The notes under the pieces: generated by a model
The model's input: only the letters and a program-made list of their open reading frames with translations
The model's database searches: none
What the model was told of the DNA's origin: nothing
Part shown: positions 22,049-34,326 of the stretch, piece after piece
Position numbering within the stretch: the first letter of the stretch is position 1
How the letters are laid out: each line of letters begins with the position of its first letter
Program-made: the position numbers and the translations under genes
Source: Welwitschia mirabilis
Taxonomy: Eukaryota > Gnetophyta > Gnetopsida > Welwitschiales
Assembly: GCA_051453625.1 (NCBI GenBank)
Contig: JBOZIK010000001.1
Span: forward strand, 129,911,568-129,962,074
DNA length: 50,507 nt
Reading direction: 5' to 3'

Positions 22049-23418
22049 GGAAGAATTATACAATTTATATAGTTGTATCAAGTACAGGCTTGAGATCAAT
22101 TTTAATGTAAGAAGGTAGAGTTATAGACTATGCATCTAGGCAATTAAAGAGTCATGAAGTAATTACCCTATTAATAACTTAGAAATATCAACAATTATTC
22201 ATGCATTAAAAATTTGGAGCATTACCTTTATGATGACCAAATAGAAATTTGAATGAATCACAAGAATCCAAAATACATTCATACATAGTCCAATTTGAAT
22301 CTTAGATAGAGACAATAGATTAAGTTTATATAAGATTATAATTTAAAGGTGAATTATCATATAGGAAAGGCAAACATAGTGGCTAATGCTTTAATCAAAA
22401 TAAGGCATGTTTTCTATAGCTTAAGAGTGAATGATAGCTTATAAAAAATAATTTAAAAGGCATAACAAAATTTACCCTTACGCAAGAAAGTTAGCAAGAC
22501 TAGATTAGAAGGGTTTATCATCTCTAAGAATGGTTTAGTATGCTATTTGAAAATGATTATGATTCCCAATATAGAAAAAATTAAATAGCTAATTTTTACA
22601 AATTCTTTACAACTAAATATGCCATTCATCTTATAGTTAATAAAATGTATAAGACTATTAAGAAATATTATTGGTAATTAGGCAGAAAGTCAGAGCTAGT
22701 TAATTACATAACTAAGTGTATGACTTATTAGCTAATAAAGATAGAGAATAAGAACTTAGTCAGACTTATATATCCTCATGATGTTCTAACATAAAAATAG
22801 AAAATAATAGGCATAAACATTATGAGATGATTACCTAAATTAAAGAAGGATATAATTTAATATTAGTGATAATGAATCCTTTAACTAAGAGTTCATAATT
22901 TTACCTAGTGAAAAAAACTGATAAGACTAAAAGAATTACAAATTAGTATGTTAAAAATTTCATTACACTTCATGGAATTTCCAAAGTAATAATTTTGGAT
23001 ATAGATAGTAAGTTTACTTCCATGTTTTAGACAGATATTCATAAAGAGATGGGCATAAAACTGAACCTATTTCATCTTTAGATAAATGATCAAACTAAAA
23101 TAATAAACTAGATACTAGAAGACTTGTTGAGATTATTTATTTTAAATTTTGGAGGTTCTTAAGTAGATTATTTACCATTAGTAGTGTTTACCTATAATAG
23201 AAGTTACTAATAATCAATTAGGTATGTACCTTTTGAAGCTTTATATGAAAGAGTATATAAAACACTAGTGTCTTGGTTCCATGTAATAAATAAAATATTT
23301 TTAAAGATTACCTTTACTTATCAATTAGAGGAAAAGATGAAATAATTAAAAAGAGATTGCAAGAAATAAAAGATAAAAAAGTCAAATATACAAATCAACA
23401 TAGAATACAAGTAAACTT

Positions 23419-23450
23419 CCAAGAAGGATATCATCCAAGAAGGATATCAT
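23419..23450 (+). repeat. 16-bp tandem duplication in H1 integrase
   Basis: CCAAGAAGGATATCAT occurs twice head to tail. Sixteen is not a multiple of three, so it shifts the frame. Confidence 0.9.
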
Positions 23451-23464
23451 GTGTTTCTTTAGTG

Positions 23465-23469
23465 TTTCT
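23465..23469. repeat. Probable target duplication left of the 23470-38539 block
   Basis: TTTCT here, TTTGC at 38540-38544. Each is the 5-bp step at the same codon position of H1 integrase (after HVFL), but two of the five bases differ. Confidence 0.45.
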
Positions 23470-23737
23470 TATTTCTAAAATAAAACTTAATTTTATGATT
23501 TTATCCATAATAGTTATAGATCTTTAGCCATGTTTTAGAATACATAATGGAAGATGGATATAATTCTTCATAAAACAATGATGGTAGAGAAGACATGAAG
23601 TCGTGATACATAGTAATAACATTGGAAGACATGATAGAAGCATGGGGAGGTGGCACTGGAAACATGTGGTAATAGCACTTGTTGATAGATAGATCTATCT
23701 CTAAAGGCCACATGTTGAACTTATGATGATGAATATT

Positions 23738-23943
23738 CCACCTAATACTATATAACAATATCTACCCAATACTGAAAGATAACCTCCACTAAAGGTTAAA
23801 TAATGAATATTCTACCTAATGCTACAAGATAAAATCTTATATATCTAATGCTATAAGACAACCTCCACTAAATTCTATAGGATAGAATTTATATAAAAAA
23901 TACTAAAAAATGAAGATTCTACCTAAGGCTACAGGCTAAAGCT
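23738..23943 (+). repeat. 24-28-bp degenerate minisatellite in U3 of the C1 LTR
   Basis: About eight units of the type CTACCTAATGCTATAAGATA, just upstream of the TATA box. The same array occurs inverted at 37966-38175 and is absent from the LTRs of C2 and M. Confidence 0.8.
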
Positions 23944-23970
23944 CTAAATCACCTCAAACCTACCCTCATC

Positions 23971-23978
23971 TATAAAAG
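23971..23978 (+). promoter_or_regulatory. TATA box of the C1 LTR
   Basis: TATAAAAG in the context CTCATCTATAAAAGAGCCTTAAG; conserved in the minus-strand sister LTR and in the C2 3' LTR. Confidence 0.65.
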
Positions 23979-24653
23979 AGCCTTAAGTTTAGTGAAGTAA
24001 TAGAATCCTTAGTGCCAAGTAGATATGGCCTTATAGGTACTTTCTTTAAAAGTGAGCTTATTGTAAGGATAGTTTAAGGAGTCCTTTCCAACTTTTTTAT
24101 TTATTCTTTTATGTAATCTATCTCTTCTAATTTAATATAAAGTAGATGTTTATTTTGATTTTAAGCCATATATATCTTTGTACTTTTAATTCTTAGTGAA
24201 CCTAAATTATTAAGCTATTTTATCATCTAGGTGAGTTTCTTAGTTATTGGTTTAAGTTCTTACTTTCCATGCTTATTTTAAGGTTGTGAAGGATCGAGTG
24301 ATTTTTAGATTTACCAACTTTTATATGGTAAATGAGACTATGTCATTATGACTTAAGCTATTATTACTTAATGATTGAAGTATGTTTTAGAAAAGTATAG
24401 GATATCATTAGAGTGAATAATTACTAGTGGATAAGTTGAGTTAAACCTTAGATCTTTCTTACTTCCTTGCCTCTCTAGACAAAGTTTCAATAACACTCTC
24501 ATCTTTTCATTGTCTTCTTTTTTTGTTTATACTTATAAGATAAGAAATATTTTATATAATCCCTATTAAGAGACCACAATTATACCTGTGGAAGAATGAT
24601 ATTACATACTTACCTAGTTTAAATCTGATTTATTATTCTTAAGTAAACAGATT

Positions 24654-24672
24654 TAGTGTCATTGCTAGGGAT
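24654..24672 (+). promoter_or_regulatory. Primer binding site of C1 (tRNA-Asp type)
   Basis: TAGTGTCATTGCTAGGGAT against TGGCGCCGTTGCCGGGGAT; six changes, all C-to-T or G-to-A. Confidence 0.85.
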
Positions 24673-25589
24673 AATGACATGATAACTTCTTAGGAGGAGC
24701 ATAATTTTTATTTTATTACAATCTTTTTGGTTAGTTTTTTTTTTTAAGTTTTCTAGTAGTTGGCACTGATCATCTTCATTGATGCCCAAACTTATTTGAT
24801 TTTTTTAATTTTATTTTAGGTGTTTATTTGCTTTTTATTTTCTTCTAGTGGTGAATGTTAGTCCCTTTTAGTGATACTTCAACCTATTCATTTTTTTTTA
24901 TGTTATTTTCTTATAGTGGTTAGTATTAGTCATCTCCATTGATAAGCTCTCTTTAGTTTTTATTGTCTAACTTGATCTACATTTCATATCAAATATTTTG
25001 TATTATAGATCTTACAAAGTTTTTATAACTTGCAATCAAAATAAGGTTAAAAAACTAATATTGAACTCATTTCATTTATGCTTTTATTTTTTTTAATTTT
25101 TATTTTAATAGTTAGATTATTTTCATTGTATTGTGTTATAGCTTTTTACTAAAATTATTAAAAGAAAAATTATTTTATTATTTTTCCTAAAATATCGTTT
25201 CACATCTGCTTATTGCTATTGCATTTTTTATTGTGTATTTTTTATACCCTCCAATGTGAAACATTTTTTGTAATCTTAAACCTCACTCCTTTCTTTAGTT
25301 ATTTTTCTTTAAACAATTGGCACCACCAGCATTTTTTCCTAAAATCCTCTTAAACTTTGCATATACTATCTCTTGGACCTCTTAAATAGTTTTTGATATT
25401 GGGACTTATCTAAAACCTCAAAAATTTATGAAAACAAAATCCTATAATCAATTTCATAATTGATGTTTAAAACTAGACATGGATTGAACACATGATCCCT
25501 CTAGTAGAATATACAAAATACTATTTTAACCTTAATATATTTATTCAAATACTAAAAATTCCTATAACATGCCTAACTATGTTCCATGT
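24673..25589 (+). other. Leader of C1
   Basis: T-rich, with four or so copies of a motif like TTCTAGTGGTTAGTATTAGTC (near 24750, 24845 and 24915), also present in the leaders of C2 and M. No coding seen. Confidence 0.5.
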
Positions 25590-26760
25590 AAAAAAGTTAT
25601 AGGAGATTATATTCAACCAAAGAAAACTTTAGAGAACTACCTTTAATGTAATCTATAGCATTTTAAATTCTAAGATCCTTCTAATAAGAGGCAAAGCTTT
25701 CAAAAATATCTTCAAATCCTAGAACCGAATCTAGATTAATTTCTTTGATATCTTGATTATGAAGATCCTTCTATTAAATAAAGAGATTTTGATTTCATTC
25801 TTTAATTATTCCTCATAACCCTTTTTTTTAATTACCTTATCAATCTTATTCATCCTTTTATCTTTTATCCATCTAATTATTAGAAACCTCCTACATCTAC
25901 TCCATTGGAAGAAACATTGAAAAACTTCATAAAAATCCAAATCCATTGTAATCTTGATCATCAACATAATTTTAGCCAATATGAATACCTATCATCTTTA
26001 TATTCTTTAGCATTTGACCAATACTTTCCTTCTTCCTATACTCAACAAATCTCTTAACTTCCTTAGAATATATCCTATATAGATTCATAAAAGTTTTTTT
26101 CCAAATCTCTTCCAATGTGCCTCAATTCCCTTTACATTACATTTCTCAATTCCCTTCACATTCTTTGGAAGAAACTACTAATAAGATTATGAAAAAAACC
26201 TAAGTAAATTCTCCAATAAGTAACCTAGACTAATGCTCAAATCATTTGCATTCTTAATCAATTGAAGGAATATCTTCCCATATTCTATGAATCTAAGAGT
26301 CTTAAAAACCTTCAAAGGATTAAGAATAGTGAAATCAATAATACTTAAGCCAAATCCTTTATGAAGGTAAAAGAAACTAATGGGAAAATCCATAAAGACC
26401 TTGAATTTAAAAATGAACTAAAGAATGATCTATTATTTGTGAAAAAACTAATACTTTATATAGGATTAAATATATTGGAGGATAAAANNNNNNNNNNNNN
26501 NNNNNNNNNNNNNNNNNNNNNNNNNNNNNNNNNNNNNNNNNNNNNNNNNNNNNNNNNNNNNNNNNNNNNNNNNNNNNNNNNNNNNNNNNNNNNNNNNNNN
26601 NNNNNNNNNNNNNNNNNNNNNNNNNNNNNNNNNNNNACCACATACACAAAAATCCCTTAGTAACATTAATGAGGAAAATAACATTAGCAAAGAGCCCATG
26701 CATGATTCATCCTATGAGAAATCCTCATCTTTTCATTAACAACTCGATGGACCAACTATT
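25590..26760 (+). pseudogene. Degenerate gag-like region of C1
   Basis: Many stops and frame changes. Readable pieces are VIGDYIQPKKTL near 25590, TPLEETLKNFIKI near 25900, SLEETTNKIMKK at 26162 and NAQII then SLKNLQRIKNSEINN after it, which resemble the C-terminal region of Athila-type gag. It is colinear with 31590-32720 of C2. No protease is visible. The gap 26488-26636 lies inside. Assignment to gag rests on weak motifs and position. Confidence 0.45.
26488..26636. other. Sequence gap (149 N) in C1
   Basis: Unknown bases. Its flanks are not duplicated. Confidence 0.9.
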
Positions 26761-26879
26761 ATATCTTCATCTTTATCTTTTAAGTAGTATCCAAATCTCA
26801 ATTAAGAAGATAAACTTTATTTAGAATTGGAATCATTTCTTCATGATCTTCTTAATGAACATTCACCTTATCTAATGAT

Positions 26880-27537
26880 NNNNNNNNNNNNNNNNNNNNN
26901 NNNNNNNNNNNNNNNNNNNNNNNNNNNNNNNNNNNNNNNNNNNNNNNNNNNNNNNNNNNNNNNNNNNNNNNNNNNNNNNNNNNNNNNNNNNNNNNNNNNN
27001 NNNNNNNNNNNNNNNNNNNNNNNNNNNNNNNNNNNNNNNNNNNNNNNNNNNNNNNNNNNNNNNNNNNNNNNNNNNNNNNNNNNNNNNNNNNNNNNNNNNN
27101 NNNNNNNNNNNNNNNNNNNNNNNNNNNNNNNNNNNNNNNNNNNNNNNNNNNNNNNNNNNNNNNNNNNNNNNNNNNNNNNNNNNNNNNNNNNNNNNNNNNN
27201 NNNNNNNNNNNNNNNNNNNNNNNNNNNNNNNNNNNNNNNNNNNNNNNNNNNNNNNNNNNNNNNNNNNNNNNNNNNNNNNNNNNNNNNNNNNNNNNNNNNN
27301 NNNNNNNNNNNNNNNNNNNNNNNNNNNNNNNNNNNNNNNNNNNNNNNNNNNNNNNNNNNNNNNNNNNNNNNNNNNNNNNNNNNNNNNNNNNNNNNNNNNN
27401 NNNNNNNNNNNNNNNNNNNNNNNNNNNNNNNNNNNNNNNNNNNNNNNNNNNNNNNNNNNNNNNNNNNNNNNNNNNNNNNNNNNNNNNNNNNNNNNNNNNN
27501 NNNNNNNNNNNNNNNNNNNNNNNNNNNNNNNNNNNNN
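26880..27537. other. Sequence gap (658 N) with duplicated flanks
   Basis: The 31 bases before the gap (26849-26879) and after it (27538-27568) are identical, so the two contigs probably overlap and the gap may be empty. Confidence 0.9.
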
Positions 27538-27591
27538 TTCTTAATGAACATTCACCTTATCTAATGATCTCAAACACACTTTTTATGTTCC

Positions 27592-27663
27592 TCTAAAAAT
27601 AATGTCTTACATGAGTTATTAAATAAACATGAACAAGCTAAAGGATGGACTATTTATTATTTT
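27592..27663 (+). pseudogene. Protease-RT linker remnant of C1
   Basis: SKNNVLHELLNKHEQAKGWT matches the Athila pol pattern LLxVLxxHKxAIGWTIADI that directly precedes reverse transcriptase. C2 has LKNNVLHDLLKIQK.AKEWI at about 32722-32795. No reverse transcriptase follows in either copy. Confidence 0.65.
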
Positions 27664-27699
27664 TAACACATAAATTTACCATTTATTCTAATGTCCTTT

Positions 27700-28714
27700 C
27701 TAATTTTATGTATTCATGCATAAAAATCTATATGAATTCTCTTCCAACTCAAGGTGCTTGATGAAATTTTGACCCATCATCTAACCTTCATTTTCATCAT
27801 CTTCAGCTTCATACATGCATCACCTTAAAAACCCCTCCCAAAGTTATAGTTTTATTGTATGCTTTTAGATTAGATTTTTTATTTAAATTAGATTTTTCTT
27901 TTATATTAGTTTAGGTTTATTAAAAATAAAAACATTAAAAACACTTTTTCTTGATGGCCTATTTTTCTTAAAATTGGCTGAGCATTATTGCTTGTATAAC
28001 TATTGCATTAAACTTTTTCATTTAAAAAACCAAAAATACTATCATTAGCATAGAATAAACCACCATTGTCTTAAATTTTAACATTCATCCCTTTCACTCT
28101 AGCATTATCTTATAAAAATCAATTGTTATTCATCCTAGCCATTTACTTATGAATTCCTAAGACTTACAAACCCAAGTTAATGGCCTTTAAATCAACAATA
28201 AGAAATATTGCTATCATTTTAAGTAATGGTTATGATTAAATACTTATGGGTTTTTAAGAAAAAGTTACACTTATTTTGAGTTTGATTGTTAAAGTCATGC
28301 TCACTTAAGATATTTAATTATGGTAAGACATAGATGAAAAAGGTGGAGTCTAACTTCATATTATGTTCCTTATGTTTAAAGCATTTGTTAAAGATAAGCT
28401 TTTCCTTGATTAGGCTAATGAGACAATGACTCCTTATGTGCATCTAAAAAAAGATAAATATGTGAAGAAGAATTAAAAATATAATATCTCAACTTTAAAA
28501 GCACATCCCATTAATCACTTAATTGAATTTAGTTAATTACATGAGGGCTATGAACACTTACTAGTAATGGAGCTATAACAATTTATTTATAATATAATCA
28601 ATTTCATTAGGGCTATAAATGCTCATTGACAATGCATTAGTTATTTCTTCATAAAATAACATGCTTAACTCTATTAGAAGAAAATGTCATAACATTGAGT
28701 GCTCAATGTAATTT
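27700..28714 (+). other. Spacer of C1 replacing pol
   Basis: Non-coding, colinear with 32800-33860 of C2 and with the M spacer. It contains two or three degenerate repeats of the type GGGCTATxAATGCTCAT (around 28545 and 28610). Confidence 0.6.
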
Positions 28715-29199
28715 AAAAGACTTAAGTACACTGAATTAGATTTAATTGGGTAAATACCTAGTATCCTACTTTCATAGGGATAATTATGGCTTTTTAATAG
28801 GGGTTTACACAAAATCTTACTTATCTTATAAGTACAAACAAAGAAAGAAGAAAATGAAAAAGCAAGAGTATTGTTGAAACTTTATTTGAAGAGGTAGAAA
28901 AGCAAGTAAGTGCTAAGGTTTAACTTAACTTCTCCATTAGCAATTTTTCACTCTGATGATTTCTTGCACATTTCTAAATCATACTTCAAATTATTAAGTA
29001 ATGATGACTTAGGTCATAGTAACATAATCTTATTCACCATATAAGAGCTAATAAATTTGAAGGTTACTTGGTCCTTTATAGTCTTAAAATAAGCATGGAA
29101 AGTAAAAATTTAATGTACTTAAGATCTATCAAATAGAAGAGACTTAGACTAATTAATTAAGAAACTTACTCAAATGACACGATAATTTGATAATTTAGG

Positions 29200-29204
29200 T
29201 TCAC
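29200..29204. repeat. Target site duplication of C2 (TTCAC), left
   Basis: Repeated exactly at 37679-37683. Removing C2 and one copy restores a continuous LTR that matches 24190-24210 in reverse. Confidence 0.9.
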
Positions 29205-30748
29205 TATTTACATGTAAAAATTGACATTCTAAGTATGGTTGATCAGTTTAGCATAGAAAAAAAAATTAAATTAATTATTTTATTATAAAATAATGTTTTC
29301 TACATTTTTTATTATTTTTTATGAAAATATGAACTTCTCTTGACATAAGAAGGTATATTATTACACCTAAACATTACAAAACTTAAAGACATTATAGCAT
29401 AAAATGCTAGTGCTATTGTCTAGTATCAATGTTAGTCTTATAATGCAAAGTTAGCTAAAAATCATGTTCCTACATGTATTTGGAAAGTTTATCATGTTAT
29501 ACTTATGGGCTAAGTCAAAAGTTAATCCAAAATATATCTTAAATATCAATGACACATGATGGAACTACAAAATGATACATCATAGTGACATGTGGTAATA
29601 ACGAGGATGATCACATGCAAGACATATAATATAGCATTTGTTGTAGTGTCATAATTAGTCAAAGGACATGTCATCATCTTCCTTGTATTAGAATATTTAA
29701 AATTCTCCTTTGTAGCTATATGCCAAATATTTGTAACTTCCTCCTTAAATAATTGTCCTAATGTAAACACTCTTCATGTAACTGCCACTTAAAACATTAT
29801 GATAAATCTTTCTAAGCCTTCCCTTATTATAATAGAATTTTTGGTTTTGATAATGTGGGAAAATACTTAGAACACTAGGATGCCATGGTGTTCTAATCAT
29901 CTTTCTTAGGGGAAAATATTTTAGGATTAGTTGAAAAGTCTACATATTTCATCTCTATTCTTTGATGTAATGTATATTTACATTCTAATACAAGATTATC
30001 TTTTTGTTCTTTCCTTATTAGTGTGCATTTATTTGGTATTTAGCAATATTTAAGTGAGGCTAGTTCTTACTATCTTTCATTCTTTTATTATTAATGCACA
30101 TTAAATTGGTATTAGTAATCTTTAGCTAAAACTACATTATTATCAAATTCTTTTATTACCAAATGAGTTGTNNNNNNNNNNNNNNNNNNNNNNNNNNNNN
30201 NNNNNNNNNNNNNNNNNNNNNNNNNNNNNNNNNNNNNNNNNNNNNNNNNNNNNNNNNNNNNNNNNNNNNNNTAGCTAAAACTACATTATTATCAAGTTCT
30301 TTTATTACCAAATGAGTTGTTTGAGGTTACTTTTATGATATTCAAATTAATATTGTTTGATGGATCTTATGTATAATTATTCATACTTTCCATATCTATG
30401 AAGGATTATGAGGAATCAGAGGGTTTAAATAACTCACCAACATTCATGTGATGGATGAGATTATGATTTCATGCTTGAGACTTAATGACTTGATGTTTTC
30501 GATTGTGCTTTAAGAGTATAAAAGTCATTGAAGTGAAGTTGGAGTGATGGAGAATCAACTGAATCTTTGGAATACTTTTGTTCCCTTACAACATTGATCA
30601 AGGATCACTTTAAAATTATAACTTTTAGTTTTTATTTTATTTGTATTTTCATTGCAAGTTAAATTCATTATATTTCTTCTATATATGTCAAAGAATGATA
30701 CTAGGATCTTACCTATTTTAAATTTGCTTTATTATACTAACATAAATA
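29205..30748 (+). repeat. 5' LTR of C2
   Basis: It begins TATTTACATG and ends CATAAATA, decayed from TG...CA. The gap 30172-30271 lies inside. Confidence 0.88.
30172..30271. other. Sequence gap (exactly 100 N) with duplicated flanks
   Basis: 30123-30171 and 30272-30320 are the same 49 bases with one mismatch. The 3' LTR of C2 has this segment only once. The placeholder probably hides a contig overlap. Confidence 0.92.
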
Positions 30749-30754
30749 AGATTT

Positions 30755-30773
30755 TAGTATTGTTATTAGGGAT
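30755..30773 (+). promoter_or_regulatory. Primer binding site of C2 (tRNA-Asp type)
   Basis: TAGTATTGTTATTAGGGAT against TGGCGCCGTTGCCGGGGAT; nine changes, all C-to-T or G-to-A. Confidence 0.85.
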
Positions 30774-31589
30774 ATTAACATGGTAACTTTTCAAGAGGTC
30801 ATTATTTTTCTAGTTATAATTTTTAGTTAATTTTTATTTTTCTAGTAGTGGGTACTAGTTCATTTTCAATGATACTCAAATTGATCCCTTTTCTTTTTCT
30901 TTTAAATATTATTTTCTTTTCTTTCTAGTGATGGATACTGGTTTTTCTCTAGTGAAACTTGAATTGGTCTACTTTCTAAGTTTTATTTAGTTTTTATCTT
31001 CTAATCTAAAATATATTTTTCTATTTAATATTTTATGTTACAAGTCTAATGACTTTTTGTAGATTGCAATTGAAACTGAGATTATAAAATTAGAAAACTA
31101 AATTTAACTATAACATTTTGTCTGTTTTTGTTTTTTTCCCAAGTTTTCTATAAATTCATAGGTCTATTCTTATTTTATTTCTGCTCTTAAAAAAAAAAAT
31201 TTAAGGTCTAGAGTTTATTTTTCTTAGTTGCAATTGATTCTATTTTCTATAGAAAGTTTTTGATACCCATAATGATAAACTTGTTTGCACTGATTAAACA
31301 TAACCTTTATATATTTCTAAACTATTTCTCATTAAAAAACTAGCACTACCATCTTTCCTGACTAGTTCCACTAGCCTTCTTGCTTTGAATACTTTTAAAA
31401 TTTCAATAAAACCTCATCTCATCTCTTTAAAGCTTTTTGTTAATAAGTCTATTGTAAAATCTTAAAAAGTAAAGAAAACATAAATCTCTAGTTAATTTCA
31501 TAATCTATTTTCTGAAATTTACCTAATAGTTTTAAACACCTTCTAAACTACAACTTCTCTATATTTATAATTTTTATAGTCATGATCAA
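30774..31589 (+). other. Leader of C2
   Basis: Non-coding; colinear with the C1 leader, including the CTAGTAGTGGGTACTAG-type motif. Confidence 0.55.
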
Positions 31590-32720
31590 TCTAAATGAAT
31601 TATAGGAGATTTTATTTGGCCTAAGAAAACTCTAAGGGGATACTGTAAATGCAATCCATATCATTCATAGCTCCAAAATCCTTTCTACACTAGATAGATC
31701 TTAGGAGAGTATCTTTGAAATATAGAACACCCTTCATACATAAATCAATCTCCTTGTAATGTTAATTTTCATAATCCTTATACTAACTAATAAGAGTCTA
31801 ATCCCATACCTTTCACTACCTCTTATAACCCTTATACATTCATCTTTCTTTTTATATTCTTTATCATTTGATTAAAACTCTTCGTCTTTCTACTCTTAAC
31901 AATCCTACTCAAATTCCTTTGAAGATATATTTTAAAGATTTTTAAAAGGTATTTCCTACATCTCCTCTAACATGCCTCAATTTCATTTATGTTTTTTGAA
32001 ATAAGAAATCCAAGGAAGGTATTACGTAAATTCTTTAATAAATAACTGAGACCAATGTTTAAATTACTAGGACTCTTAATCACTAAAAGGAAGATAACTT
32101 TCCTACATTTCATGAACCTACAAGTCTTAAAAACTTTGAAAGAATTAATGAAAGTGAAATTAATAATGACCAAGCTATTTCCTTTAGGAATGAAGAAGAA
32201 ACCCATAAAGAAACCCACAATAAAATCTATGAAGAAAGCTATGAGGTCCTTTAGTTTTAAAATTCCTTAGAAAGTGAATAATTAGATGCAAATAGGCATA
32301 ATTTCGAGTAGGACTAGATATATTAGATGATAAGCAATTAGTATAAAGTAAGCAACTATTTGGAAAAGACTATAATTAGAGAGCTACACAATAGATGATG
32401 AGTTAATAAATGACATCAATGAGGAAAACATAAAATCATAATAATTATTATTTATGTAATTACTTAATTAATAATCTCCTAAACCTTAATAAATAGGAAA
32501 AAATAAGTAATGAGCCCATACATGATCCATCCTATGAAGAGCCTTTATCTTTTTCTTAATAAACTTTTGAGCCAACTATGCCACATTCATCCTTCTCTTG
32601 TAAGTAAGTCTCAAACCTCAATGATGAAGATAAATCTTATTTATCTTTAAAATCATTTGCTAATAAACTTCTTAGTGAATGTTAACCTTATCTCATTCTC
32701 TTTAAATCATCATTGTCTTC
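31590..32720 (+). pseudogene. Degenerate gag-like region of C2
   Basis: Colinear with 25590-26760 of C1. In one frame at about 32080-32270 it reads FHEPTSLKNFERINESEINN and a lysine/glutamate-rich tail. No protease motif. The open frames at 31967-32218 (minus) and 32055-32270 (plus) are shadows of this region. Confidence 0.4.
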
Positions 32721-32799
32721 ACTTAAAAATAATGTCTTACATGACTTATTGAAAATACAAAAATAGGCTAAAGAATGGATCATTTTTAATTTTGCATGC

Positions 32800-34300
32800 A
32801 TAAATGTTACTATTAATGTTAATGTTATTTAATTTTTTATGGATTTATGCATAGAAATGTATGAGGATTCTCTTTCATATTTAAATGCTTTGCATAATTT
32901 TATTTCATAATCTAATCTTTACATTCATCATCTTAAGCCTCCATACATGCATTACCTTGGAAAATACCTTTTAAAATTTTTAGCTTTATTTATATGCTCT
33001 TAGAGCAGATTTTTCTTTTAGAGTGAATTTTTCTTTTAGGATGAATTTATTTTTTAAAAAAATAAAAATGTTAAAAAGATTTGTGCTCGATGTCCTTTCT
33101 CACCTGAAACCACTAAGTACTACTACTTGTACAATCATCAGTTTAAATACTTTCATTTAGAAAATCCTAAATATTACCTACTACATAAAATAAACTACCG
33201 TCATCTTAAACCCCATCATCCATTACTTTTACTTTGATGTTACCTCATTAAGATTATCAACCACACTCTCCTCCCATTCATCTATAAGTTTTCAAAATTA
33301 AATAATACTAGTTAATGACTCTTAATGAATAAATTGATAATAAGCTATCATCTTGTCATTACAAATTAGGTAGAATTTAATTCTACTTAGAGTTTTTCAA
33401 GAAACAATTTTCTTTATTTTTGATTTAACTTATTAAGGTTTGTTTTACTTAAGATCTTCTAATTTGAAAATGTGATTGAATAAATGTGGAATGTAATTTT
33501 ATTCTATGTTTTATGTTTTCAAAGCATTTATGAGAACAAGATTTTTTGTAATTAGGATAATGAACTAATGACCCCTTCATGTGCATCAAAATCAATTAAA
33601 TATGAGAAGGAGTAATTGAACAAAAGAATCATATTTATTTCCAAACAAGTACATTATATAATGATCAATTAAAAATTAGTCTTAATTAATTACATTAGAG
33701 CTATAGATGCTCACTATTCATAATAATTTATTTTATGACATGTTCAATTGCATCAAGGCTATAAATTCTCATTCATAATGCAACACTGACCCTTCATGTA
33801 AAAACATGCTTAGTTCTATTGGAATAAAATGTTATAATACTAAATACCTGATTTGATATAAATGCTAAAAATAATGAATAAATTATGACTATGGAAAAGA
33901 TAAAATTATAATGAAAAATGTGGTATTTAAAGATACTTATGTGTGTAATTTTTTTAACATGTATACTTGAAAGGTGGCTTAACTAGTTTTTGATTGCTTA
34001 TAAAATTATTTAGAGATATTTTTTTATTTAATATTATGATACATTTTAAATTTAAAATAAAATTTACAAAATTTTCAATAAATTTGGCCATCAATTTAGG
34101 TAATTTATCTTTTTGAAATTTGTAGATGATGCATTTTCATTGAATTCCATATTTTGATTTCTCTAATTACAAGTTTAACCATTGTTTCTTGAGAGAAAAT
34201 AGATCATAAAAACATAGCTATGCATTTTACTAAAATAACTTATCAATCCATCCCTCAATGTATGTGATAATTTATCTTAGCCATTTAATTGCCTAGACAA
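32800..34300 (+). other. Spacer of C2 replacing pol
   Basis: About 1.5 kb without open frames, colinear with the spacers of C1 and M. It contains GAGCTATAGATGCTCA and AGGCTATAAATTCTCA (around 33687 and 33755), repeats also seen in C1 and M. Confidence 0.6.
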
Positions 34301-34326
34301 TTCAATGGTCCACATTTATCCTTTCA

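Larger units (their letters stand above)
22049..23469 (+). pseudogene. pol: RNase H-integrase part of chromovirus H1
   Basis: It opens inside RNase H: ILM.EGRVIDYASRQLKSHE, then YIHT.SNLNLR and VNYHIGKANIVANAL, matching the HPGKANVVADALSRK end. Integrase follows: KEGYNLILVIMNPLTKSS, LVKKTDK, LHGISKVIILDIDSKFTS, ILEDLLRLFILNFGGS, DYLPLVVFTYNRSY and PFEALYERVYKTLVSW. The glutamate region (QSER in relatives) reads TKII, so the catalytic Glu is lost. A 16-bp tandem duplication at 23419-23450 breaks the frame. The left part (gag, protease, RT) is cut off by M; the right end is split at 23469 and resumes at 38540. Confidence 0.9.
23470..24649 (+). repeat. 5' LTR of C1
   Basis: 1180 bp, ends AAGTAAACA. 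It begins TATTTCTAAAATAAAACTT, which I align to TGTTTACATGCAAAAATTG. The first 100 bp are poorly conserved; from about 23560 it closely matches the reverse complement of 37684-38329. Confidence 0.7.
23470..28714 (+). mobile_element. Element C1: plus-strand Athila-type element, 3' part missing
   Basis: LTR 23470-24649, tRNA-Asp primer site 24654-24672, leader, gag-like region, a protease-RT linker remnant and part of the spacer. At about 28714 it stops and a minus-strand LTR of the same subfamily begins. Neither its 3' ORF nor a plus-strand 3' LTR is present. Two gaps lie inside. Confidence 0.75.

Noticed and set aside
29546-29770. Minus-strand open frame with a partly similar partner at 36487-36825
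   Set aside because: The two lie at the same place in the two LTRs of C2, so their likeness follows from LTR identity and not from coding.
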